Shown here: piece by piece, positions 6,775-13,948 of the stretch
Layout of the letters: every line of letters starts with the position of its first letter
Position numbering within the stretch: position 1 is the first letter of the stretch
Assembly: GCA_051010055.1 (NCBI GenBank)
Contig: JBPCVY010000231.1
Span: 1-20,344, forward strand
Reading direction: 5' to 3'
Source of the DNA: CAJQND01 sp051010055
GTDB taxonomy: Bacteria; Pseudomonadota; Alphaproteobacteria; Rhizobiales; CAJQND01
DNA length: 20,344 nt
Notes under the pieces: model-generated
What the model was told of the DNA's origin: nothing
The model's database searches: none
The model's input: the letters and a program-made list of their open reading frames with translations, nothing else
Program-made: the position numbers and the translations under genes

Positions 6775-8339
6775 TGGCGGTTATGCTTTCCAAAGATAGG
6801 CCCATCTCCATTACCATTCTTGCTATTGGCGGCCAGGGGGGCGGTGTGCTGACCTCATGGCTTACAAACCTGGCAGAGGCCCAGGGCTGGTATGCGCAGT
6901 CAACCAGCGTGCCCGGCGTTGCCCAACGAACTGGCGCAACCATCTATCACGTGGAAATCATTCCCCGCTCAATGAATCAACCGGTTCTGTCCATGATGCC
7001 TGTGCCGGGCGAGGTGGACCTGTTGGTGGCAGCGGAGTTTTCCGAAGTGGCGAGGGCCATTCAGAGAAATCTTGTCTCCCGGGAGAGAACAACCCTCGTT
7101 GCCTCCACCCACAGGGCTTTGGCGATTGCCGAAAAGTCAGCTCCAGCGCGGGCCGAAATCGATGCACCGCTAATCGAAAAGGCTGCCCGGCGCGCTGCCA
7201 AGGCCTACCATGCAGCTGATATGGCTGCTATTGCCGGGCGCCATAACAGCGTTATTTCCGCCTCGCTCTTTGGCGCAATTGCCGCCTCCGGCGTGTTGCC
7301 GTTTGAGCGTTCAGCTTTTGAGGAAGCTATAAAAGGCGCAGGGGTTGGCGTCACTGCAAGCCTGGCTGCCTTTGCTGCCGGCTTTGATGCGGTTGCCAAT
7401 CCGGAAAAATCAAAACCGGCGCAGGCGAAGGAAGAGCCAGAGCTACCCGTTCTTACCGGTGGCGCTGAGGACGACCGTAAGGCCTATCAGGTATTGTGCC
7501 AGCGCATTGTTGCGGAGTTTCCACACCCCTGCCGCCAGATGTTGCAGCTTGGGCTCAACAGGGTGGTGGATTTTCAGGATGTGGGGTATGGCGCGGAGTA
7601 TCTTGAGCGCATAGGTGCGGTGCATGAGGCTGACCGCGATGCAGGCGGTGAAAAGCGCAACTTTGAGCTCACAAGTGAAATGGCGAAGTATTTCACAACG
7701 GCCATGGCATACAATGATGTTATCCGCGTTGCTGATCTTAAAACCCGGCAGGCCCGCTTTAACCGTGTGCGCCGGGAAAGCGGTGCGGGCAATGGCGAAA
7801 TCATCAAGATCACCGAATACATGCATCCGCGTCTTCAGGAAATCTGTTCGGTTCTTCCTGCGCGTTTTGGCCGTAAAGTCGAAAACAGCAAAGCCTTATC
7901 CGCGGTCGTGCGGGCCCTTTTTGAAGGCGGTAAGCGTGTGCGCACAGATTCCATATTCGGCCATTTGATTTTGCATGCTGTTTCCGCGTTTCGCAGCTGG
8001 CGGCCCATATCCCTGCGTCACGAAATCGAAACCGCCCATATGGATGACTGGACATCGCGGGTTATGGCCGCCGCTCCCGCCAACTATGAACTTGCGGTTG
8101 AAATCGCCCGCTGTCAGCGCTTGATTAAAGGCTACAGCGATACCCATGAAAGATCGCTCAGCAAGTTCGGAATGGTTGTCGCCGGTATCGACAGCGTGGC
8201 GGGCCGGAAGGATGCTGCAGACTGGGCACGGCGGTTGCGGGAAGCAGCACTGGTGGATGCCGAAGGCGAGGCGTTGGACGGCGCTCTTAAAACTGTGGCC
8301 AGTTTCAGTCAGCCCAAGCAGCGCGCGAAAGCCTCATGA
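6771..8339 (+). CDS. iorB: Indolepyruvate oxidoreductase beta subunit-like with C-terminal DUF6537-type extension
   Basis: A 522-residue protein, well over twice the size of archaeal IorB (about 200 residues). Residues 12-200 are the 2-oxoacid oxidoreductase gamma domain, with GGQGGGVLTSWL (20-31) and QSTSVPGVAQRTGATIYH (43-60), which packs on IorA and helps bind CoA. From about residue 225 to the end is a mainly helical region matching the extension seen in proteobacterial forms (DUF6537, recalled rather than searched). A low-complexity linker rich in Lys, Ala, Pro and Glu (about 208-225) separates the two. The gene overlaps iorA by four bases at its start and the acyl-CoA ligase gene by four bases at its end. 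The first two codons are both ATG (MMAVML); either could be used. The function of the extension is unknown. Confidence 0.83.
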   Translation: MMAVMLSKDRPISITILAIGGQGGGVLTSWLTNLAEAQGWYAQSTSVPGVAQRTGATIYHVEIIPRSMNQPVLSMMPVPGEVDLLVAAEFSEVARAIQRNLVSRERTTLVASTHRALAIAEKSAPARAEIDAPLIEKAARRAAKAYHAADMAAIAGRHNSVISASLFGAIAASGVLPFERSAFEEAIKGAGVGVTASLAAFAAGFDAVANPEKSKPAQAKEEPELPVLTGGAEDDRKAYQVLCQRIVAEFPHPCRQMLQLGLNRVVDFQDVGYGAEYLERIGAVHEADRDAGGEKRNFELTSEMAKYFTTAMAYNDVIRVADLKTRQARFNRVRRESGAGNGEIIKITEYMHPRLQEICSVLPARFGRKVENSKALSAVVRALFEGGKRVRTDSIFGHLILHAVSAFRSWRPISLRHEIETAHMDDWTSRVMAAAPANYELAVEIARCQRLIKGYSDTHERSLSKFGMVVAGIDSVAGRKDAADWARRLREAALVDAEGEALDGALKTVASFSQPKQRAKAS

Positions 8340-9928
8340 TGGCGCAGAGCGTCTATGAGCAATTCGCGCAAACGGCGCACAAAAATTCCGCGCGCCCTTT
8401 CCTGAACATCACTGAAGCCACTGCAGCTGCCTATGGCATTGATGCTGGTGAAATCACCTACGGAGAAATACTGACCGCAGTTGATGCAAGGGCAGGGGAA
8501 TTCCAAAAAGCAGGCTATGGGAAGGGCCACCGGGTAGGATTGCTGCTTGAAAACCGCCCCAGCTATTTCGTCAATTGGTTTGCTCTCAACAGCTTAGGGG
8601 TTTCCGTTGTGCCGATAAATCCGGACTTGCGCTCAGCGGAGCTGGAATATCTGATCGGCCATTCAGACCAGTGCTTGGCGATTGCCATTGAACCGCGCAT
8701 CAGGGAACTTCAAGAAGCAGTCAACGGCCTTAAGGTCATTGCGCCGGAAGAAGAAGCACCGCCTGCCCCATCAGAGCCGGGGCCAGATGATTTTCAAGAA
8801 GCGGCACTGCTTTACACCTCCGGCACGACCGGTATGCCCAAAGGGTGCATGCTCTCTAACAGTTACTTTCTCAAATGCGGTGATGGGTACAGCACGGTTG
8901 GTGGCCATTGCACGCTGCACCGGGATGGCGAACGGATGCTCACGCCGCTGCCCCTGTTTCATATGAATGCCATGGCCTGTTCGGTGATGGGAATGATTGC
9001 AGTGGGTGGCTGCCTTACAGTGCTCGACCGGTTTCATCCGTCAACCTGGTGGCAGGATGTAGCGAGCTCCAAGGCATCCATCATCCACTATCTGGGCGTC
9101 ATGCCGGCCATCTTGATGCAACTGGAAACATTGCCGGCGGAGCGTGGTCACAACGTTCGTTTCGGCTTTGGCGCGGGCGTCGACCGTGCCCTCCACGCAC
9201 CATTTGAAGAACGCTTCGGGTTTCCGCTGATAGAGGCCTGGGCCATGACAGAAACCGGCAATGGCGCGGTGATTGCCGCATCCAGCGAACCCCGCTATGT
9301 GGGCACAAATTGCATCGGCAAGCCCAGTGCGGACGTAGAAATCAAGATTGTCGACGAGCGCGGAAAACCAGCATCTTTGGGTACGCCCGGTGAGCTTTTG
9401 GTGCGCCGGTCTGGGGCCAACCCGCGCTATGGGTTTTTCGACGGTTATCTGAAAGACGAAGAAGCCACAGAAGAAGCCTGGCGCGGCGGCTGGTTTCATA
9501 CAGGAGATGTCGTGAGAAAGAACCAGGACGGCACCTTGGTTTTCGTTGACCGGAAAAAAAATGTCATCCGCCGATCCGGTGAAAACATTTCTGCCGTGGA
9601 GGTCGAAACTGTGCTGATGCAGCACCCCGATGTTGCCGCCGCTGCCGTTGCAGCTGTTGCGGATGAACTGCGCGGGGATGAGGTTTTTGCGTGTATCGTT
9701 CCAGCCGAGGAGGTAGAGACCGGGAAACTGGCAGATGGGCTTTTCCGGTGGTGCCGGGAACGATTGGCCTACTATAAAGCGCCGGGTTTTTTCGCCTTTG
9801 TTGAAGAGCTTCCGCTCACATCAACCAACAAAATCAACCGAGGCGCATTGAAGAGCCTTGTTACGGAATTGAACAATGAAGGCGCAGCCATCGATTTGCG
9901 CCAGTTCAAGAAAAGAGTGGTGGCGTAG
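8336..9928 (+). CDS. AMP-forming acyl-CoA synthetase/ligase
   Basis: A 530-residue ANL-superfamily adenylating enzyme that makes an acyl-AMP and then an acyl-CoA from a carboxylic acid. All core motifs are intact: YTSGTTGMPKG (160-170), MTETG (304-308), GWFHTGD (385-391), DRKKNVIRRSGENIS (405-419), and the catalytic Lys499 in TSTNKINR. The length is normal, with no signal peptide or membrane segment, so it is cytoplasmic. It resembles the crotonobetaine/carnitine and medium-chain ligase branch, but the acyl pocket cannot be read reliably. The gene starts inside the iorB stop (ATGA) and ends one base into the next gene (TAGTG). It probably activates the acid imported by the TRAP system or an intermediate derived from it. 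Confidence 0.88.
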   Translation: MMAQSVYEQFAQTAHKNSARPFLNITEATAAAYGIDAGEITYGEILTAVDARAGEFQKAGYGKGHRVGLLLENRPSYFVNWFALNSLGVSVVPINPDLRSAELEYLIGHSDQCLAIAIEPRIRELQEAVNGLKVIAPEEEAPPAPSEPGPDDFQEAALLYTSGTTGMPKGCMLSNSYFLKCGDGYSTVGGHCTLHRDGERMLTPLPLFHMNAMACSVMGMIAVGGCLTVLDRFHPSTWWQDVASSKASIIHYLGVMPAILMQLETLPAERGHNVRFGFGAGVDRALHAPFEERFGFPLIEAWAMTETGNGAVIAASSEPRYVGTNCIGKPSADVEIKIVDERGKPASLGTPGELLVRRSGANPRYGFFDGYLKDEEATEEAWRGGWFHTGDVVRKNQDGTLVFVDRKKNVIRRSGENISAVEVETVLMQHPDVAAAAVAAVADELRGDEVFACIVPAEEVETGKLADGLFRWCRERLAYYKAPGFFAFVEELPLTSTNKINRGALKSLVTELNNEGAAIDLRQFKKRVVA

Positions 9929-11106
9929 TGACCGGCGGTGCAAAGCGGCAGGCATATGACGGCGTAGTACTGGCTGCACCGGTAACGGTTCCTTATGAGC
10001 GCTATTCAACCGAAACCGCTCACTGGTGGATTGCCCGCGCACTCAAAGACCTGACCCAACAGGCCGGCATCACACACCACGACATAGATGGTTTTTGCAT
10101 CTCCTCCTTCACCGTGTTTCCGGACACAGCCGTTGGGCTCACGCAACATTTGGGGCTCACCGCGCGCTGGCTCGACCATGTGCCAATGGGCGGGGCATCC
10201 GGCGTGGTTTCGTTGCGCCGGGCAGCGCGCGCGGTTCAAGCAGGTGATGCTGAGCTGGTTGCCTGCATTGCCGGTGACACCAACCACGTGGATTCTTTCC
10301 GCCGCATGCTTTCGAGCTTCAGCCGCTTTGCCCAGGATGGTTCCTACCCCTACGGCGCCGGCGGCCCAAACGGCAGCTTTGCCCTTTTGACCGACAACTA
10401 CATGCGTGCCTATGGAGCAAAGCGTGAGGATTTCGGCAAGCTGTGCATTGCCCAGCGCAATAACGCGCTTTCCTTTCCCCATGCGCTGATGAAAAAACCG
10501 CTGACGATGGAGGACTATCTCAACGCGCGGCCCATTGCAGACCCGATTGCCCTGTTCGACTGCGTTATGCCGTGTGCGGGGGCGGAAGCGTTTCTGGTGA
10601 TGCGCGAGGAAATGGCGCAAAATCTCAAACTCCCGTTTGTCCGGCTTTTATCGGCTGTTGAGCGGCACAACGCATTTCCGGATGATTTGGTGCAGTACCG
10701 TGGCGGCTGGGAGCTGGACAGGGACGAGCTTTGGGCTATGGCCGGAACCGGGTCTGAAGATGTCAGCTTCGTCCAGACCTATGATGATTATCCGGTCATA
10801 TGCATGATGCAGTTTGAAGATTTGGGGTTTTGCGAAAAGGGCGCTGGGCCCGAATTCGTTCGCGCAAATACGTTCGAAGCTGACGGAAGCTTTCCGCACA
10901 ACACATCAGGCGGCCAGCTATCTGTTGGTCAGGCCGGAGCTGCCGGCGGGTTTTTGGGACTGGTTGAAGCTGTGCGCCAGCTTTCCGGCCAGGCGCTCGG
11001 GGCGCAGGTGAAAAACCCGCGCATCGGGATGGTTTCCGGTTTCGGCATGATCAATTACGACCGTGGCTTATGTTCAGGTGCGGTGGTTTTGGCGGGGGCT
11101 GAATGA
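9928..11106 (+). CDS. Thiolase-fold protein lacking the nucleophilic cysteine (Ltp2/SCP2-thiolase-like)
   Basis: A 392-residue thiolase-superfamily protein starting with GTG directly at the preceding stop (TAGTG). Its fold is recognised from the ASG turn at 90-92, the CEKGAGPEFV segment and the C-terminal NTSGGQLSVGQAGAAGG (325-341). Key catalytic positions are changed. The nucleophile position of the usual CASG motif is Gly89 (MGGASG), and the GHP His is Gln335. Cys382 (LCSGAVVL) may match the second thiolase Cys. Loss of the Cys nucleophile with a DUF35 partner is the arrangement of Ltp2-ChsH2 steroid aldolases, and a DUF35 gene follows with a four-base overlap. I infer a carbon-carbon lyase (retro-aldol or retro-Claisen) or related acyl-CoA chemistry rather than ordinary thiolysis. 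Automated annotation would probably call it acetyl-CoA acetyltransferase. Confidence 0.8.
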   Translation: MTGGAKRQAYDGVVLAAPVTVPYERYSTETAHWWIARALKDLTQQAGITHHDIDGFCISSFTVFPDTAVGLTQHLGLTARWLDHVPMGGASGVVSLRRAARAVQAGDAELVACIAGDTNHVDSFRRMLSSFSRFAQDGSYPYGAGGPNGSFALLTDNYMRAYGAKREDFGKLCIAQRNNALSFPHALMKKPLTMEDYLNARPIADPIALFDCVMPCAGAEAFLVMREEMAQNLKLPFVRLLSAVERHNAFPDDLVQYRGGWELDRDELWAMAGTGSEDVSFVQTYDDYPVICMMQFEDLGFCEKGAGPEFVRANTFEADGSFPHNTSGGQLSVGQAGAAGGFLGLVEAVRQLSGQALGAQVKNPRIGMVSGFGMINYDRGLCSGAVVLAGAE

Positions 11107-12359
11107 TGGTTGACCCTCTTGCCAGGCCTAAGAAAAAGAACCCGCAAAAGCGGACCGTTTCGCCCACCCTGCCGCCCATGCCGCGCAGCAGGAAAGCGCT
11201 CGGGTTCACTGTGGCAGCCGCCGAAGGGCGGTTCTCATTGCAAAAGTGCTCTGGGTGCGAAGCGGTAATCCATCCACCGCGCGAAGCATGCCCCCTATGC
11301 CTGTCCATGGAATTGTTCTGGGCAGATATTTCCCCCGGCGGTGAACTGATTGCAGAATCAACAATCCACACAAGCACCAACACCTATTTTCGCGAACGCA
11401 CGCCCTGGCGCATTGGCACTGTAAAGCTGGATGAGGGCCCAGCGGTACTTGCGCACATTCATGATGACGTGCGCTCCGGCGCCAGGGTGAAAATGATCGC
11501 GCGCACCGACAAGGCAGGCCAGGGAGTGCTCATGGCCCTGCCGGAAAAGGAGACTGAAAACATGGCGGATGAAGCAAAATTACGGGAGCTTACCTGTGAC
11601 CCCAAACATCGCCGGGTGCTGATAACAGACGGACGCACCCAGATTGGCCGCGCCATGGCAGAGGCGGTTTCAGCCGCTGGCGCATCGATTGTGTTTGTCG
11701 GCATTGGCGAGCAATGGCGCGGTGAAACCGGCGAGGATAGCCTGCGGGAAATCGCCAATGTGGAGGTGATGCCGCTTGATGTGACCGATACGGTTTCAGT
11801 GAACGAACTTGCCGGGGAAATTGGCGGCAAAACCGATATTCTTATAAATACGGCAGAACATGTGCGCCCCGGCGGAGCCATGACCTCTAAAGGACTCATC
11901 ACCGCACGCGATGAGATGGAAGCGAACTATTTCGGCTTGCTCCGGCTCATCCAGGCATTCGGCCCGGCAATGCGCGGGCGCGGCGCCGATGGGGCAAACA
12001 GCGCAACCGCATGGGTCAACCTTATGTCGGTTTACGCCCTGTCTAACATGCCGTCCTTCGGGCCCACTTCGGCCAGCCAGGCTGCGGCCTATTCCCTGTC
12101 GCAATGCCTCCGGTCAGAGTTTCTGGGCAGCGGCGTTAAGGTCATGAATGTTTTGTTCGGGCCGATAGAGGAAGATTGGCGCCAGCCCCTGCCCCCGCCC
12201 AAGGTAACGCCTGAAGCATTGGCAAAGGCGGTTGTGGGCGGATTGCAGCAAGGCCTGGAAGAACTCAGTGTGGGCGCGGTGGCAGAAGATGTGGTGGCGC
12301 GCTGGAAAGAGGACCCAAGGGTTCTTGAGCGCGAGCTCACTCAAGCTCAGGTGGGGTAG
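11103..12359 (+). CDS. DUF35 Zn-ribbon/OB-fold protein fused to a degenerate short-chain dehydrogenase domain
   Basis: A 418-residue two-domain protein. Residues about 40-150 are a DUF35/ChsH2-type unit: a Zn ribbon with C49-x2-C52 and C63-x2-C66, then an OB-fold containing TPWRIGTVKLDEGPAVLAHI. Residues about 170-400 have the SDR fold. Its key positions are lost: the dinucleotide loop TGxxxGxG reads TDGRTQIG (175-182), NNAG reads NTAE (249-252), and after Ser309 the Tyr and Lys of YxxxK are Thr322 and Gln326. An SDR redox role is therefore unlikely. DUF35 proteins form stable complexes with thiolase-fold partners, and the four-base overlap with the thiolase-like gene supports this here. The SDR domain may be a scaffold, or may bind CoA or a nucleotide. 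A Lys/Pro-rich stretch precedes the Zn ribbon. Confidence 0.8.
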   Translation: MMVDPLARPKKKNPQKRTVSPTLPPMPRSRKALGFTVAAAEGRFSLQKCSGCEAVIHPPREACPLCLSMELFWADISPGGELIAESTIHTSTNTYFRERTPWRIGTVKLDEGPAVLAHIHDDVRSGARVKMIARTDKAGQGVLMALPEKETENMADEAKLRELTCDPKHRRVLITDGRTQIGRAMAEAVSAAGASIVFVGIGEQWRGETGEDSLREIANVEVMPLDVTDTVSVNELAGEIGGKTDILINTAEHVRPGGAMTSKGLITARDEMEANYFGLLRLIQAFGPAMRGRGADGANSATAWVNLMSVYALSNMPSFGPTSASQAAAYSLSQCLRSEFLGSGVKVMNVLFGPIEEDWRQPLPPPKVTPEALAKAVVGGLQQGLEELSVGAVAEDVVARWKEDPRVLERELTQAQVG

Positions 12360-12371
12360 TGGAGATAACAG

Positions 12372-13148
12372 ATGGATGTAATTACACAACTTTCTGCAGC
12401 TCTGGGCGATGGGTCTGTGCGGATTGTCGATCTCACCCACACGCTTGACCCTGACTTTCCGGTGATTGTCTTGCCCCCCGAGTTTGGTCAGTGCGCACGG
12501 TTCCGGGTTGAGGAAGTTTCCCGGTATGACGAACGCGGCCCTGCCTGGTACTGGCGGAACTTTTCCTGCAGCGAGCATACGGGCACCCATTTTGATGCTC
12601 CTGTCCATTGGGTGTCAGGCAAGGACCTCCCAAACGCCACGGTTGACGCCATTCCGGAAGAAGCTTTCGTGCGCGCAGTTTCTGTTATCGATTGCTCCGG
12701 TGAGGCGAGCAAAGATGAGGACTATCTTTTGACCGTTGATGCAATCACCGGCTGGGAAGCTGAAAACGGTGAAATCCCGGCAGGAAACTGGGTTTTGATG
12801 CGCACGGACTGGTCAAAGCGCAAAGGGGCTGGATATCTCAATATGCGCGAGGACGGCGCCCACACGCCAGGGCCTCATCCAGATGCCATCAGGTTCTTGA
12901 TCGAAGAACGCAAAATTGTTGGTTTCGGCACCGAAACCGTCGGCACTGATGCTGGCCAGGCGGCCCATCTTTCACCCCCCTATCCAGCTCACTACCTGCT
13001 TCATGGGGCCGGGCGCTATGGCCTTCAATGCCTTGCCAATCTTGATGCCTTGCCAGCACAAGGCGCAATGCTGATTTGCCCGCCGCTCAAGATCAAACAC
13101 GGCTCCGGCAGCCCTTTGAGGGTGCTTGCACTGGTGCCGGGCAGCTAG
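12372..13148 (+). CDS. Cyclase-family metal-dependent hydrolase (kynurenine formamidase/isatin hydrolase superfamily)
   Basis: A 258-residue cytoplasmic protein of the cyclase family (PF04199). The diagnostic motif HTGTHFDAPVH (69-79) gives the HxGTHxDxxxH metal ligands, normally Zn or Mn. The family includes kynurenine formamidase, isatin hydrolase and other enzymes that hydrolyse amides or lactams. With an indolepyruvate-oxidoreductase-like enzyme upstream, an indole-derived or other lactam/formyl substrate is tempting, but this is inference. An RBS (GGAG, 12361-12364) lies eight bases before the ATG, and the gap to the preceding stop is 12 bases, so it is the last gene of the operon. It ends four bases from the convergent racemase-like gene, and I see no clear terminator between them. 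Confidence 0.85.
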   Translation: MDVITQLSAALGDGSVRIVDLTHTLDPDFPVIVLPPEFGQCARFRVEEVSRYDERGPAWYWRNFSCSEHTGTHFDAPVHWVSGKDLPNATVDAIPEEAFVRAVSVIDCSGEASKDEDYLLTVDAITGWEAENGEIPAGNWVLMRTDWSKRKGAGYLNMREDGAHTPGPHPDAIRFLIEERKIVGFGTETVGTDAGQAAHLSPPYPAHYLLHGAGRYGLQCLANLDALPAQGAMLICPPLKIKHGSGSPLRVLALVPGS

Positions 13149-13152
13149 GGCG

Positions 13153-13935
13153 TCACAACCCCTTGGGGTGGGTCATGAATTCTTCGATGATGTGATCGGG
13201 CGCCTTGGCATAATCGGAAACCCTGCTCACGCCGAGCCCTGTAAGCCGGCGCAGCTTCACAGCAAGTTCTGCCATTTTCACCACAATCGGTATGCCGTTT
13301 ATTACAGGCGCACCGTCTATCTGGTGATTGCGGAACTGGGAGAAGAGCAGCATGGGAATACCGCCGCCGGGGATGAGCACATCCACGCCCTGTTCAACCA
13401 GGGGCTTTGCCTGATTATCAAAAAGACCTTTCACCTTGACGGCGTCTTTTTCCGAACCATAGGCGCTCAGAATTTGTCCCGGCTCAAAAGTCATGGCGTG
13501 CACGCCGGTTACCCGCTCTTCCAATCCGTACTTTCCGATTTGATGATGGAACCACGGAATGAAGCGCGGGTTGATGGTGACAATGCCGGAACGCTGGCCG
13601 AGCTGGCAGGCATAGAGCATGGAAGCCTCGCCAAGGGAGACCACCGGAATATCCACGACCGAACGGGCCTCATAAAGGCCGGCATCCTGGAAGTGACCGA
13701 TTATGAATGCGTCATAGCCTTCCCGTTCGGCCCGCACCGCATTGCAGATAACCTCACGCGCGCAGCGGAACTCGACAATCGGGTGAGCATAGGAATCAAA
13801 CGGGGTAATGCCATTGATATCGACGCTGGTTCCCTCATCGGTAATCTCATCGAGGTGGACCCTTAGGGCGTCCCAATAGGACTTGCCGTTTTCGTAGTCG
13901 ACGTAACTTTGATACCAGAGCTTTATCGGTTCCAT
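13153..13935 (-). CDS. Hydantoin/Asp-Glu racemase-family protein lacking both catalytic cysteines
   Basis: A 260-residue protein of the Asp/Glu/hydantoin racemase superfamily, with IWYQS-like start LWYQS, the GYDAFIIGHFQDAGLYEAR region (73-91) and DVLIPGGGIPML (185-196). In hydantoin racemases these two loops carry the catalytic Cys pair (ACFGDPGL and LGCAGM); here they read GHFQDAGL (His81) and PGGGIPM (Gly190/Gly191). Two-base racemisation through Cys is therefore not expected. Related proteins are sometimes named HupH in databases without functional support. I chose the ATG at 13935 because family members begin just before the LWYQS strand; an upstream in-frame ATG at 13971 would overlap the permease gene and add 12 unconserved residues. 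The gene lies 13 bases after the ABC permease, so it probably belongs to that operon and may act on the imported compound. Confidence 0.8.
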   Translation of the reverse strand: MEPIKLWYQSYVDYENGKSYWDALRVHLDEITDEGTSVDINGITPFDSYAHPIVEFRCAREVICNAVRAEREGYDAFIIGHFQDAGLYEARSVVDIPVVSLGEASMLYACQLGQRSGIVTINPRFIPWFHHQIGKYGLEERVTGVHAMTFEPGQILSAYGSEKDAVKVKGLFDNQAKPLVEQGVDVLIPGGGIPMLLFSQFRNHQIDGAPVINGIPIVVKMAELAVKLRRLTGLGVSRVSDYAKAPDHIIEEFMTHPKGL

Positions 13936-13948
13936 TGCTGTTCTGACC

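Noticed and set aside
13146..13165. Possible bidirectional terminator (ACCCC-TT-GGGGT) at the convergent gene ends
   Set aside because: The loop is too small for the full stem, there is no T-run in either direction, and it lies within the end of the minus-strand coding sequence.
13126..13866. Open frame of 246 codons on the plus strand opposite the racemase-family gene
   Set aside because: It overlaps the end of the cyclase-family gene and lies fully antisense to a well-conserved protein. No domain is visible and no ribosome site stands out.
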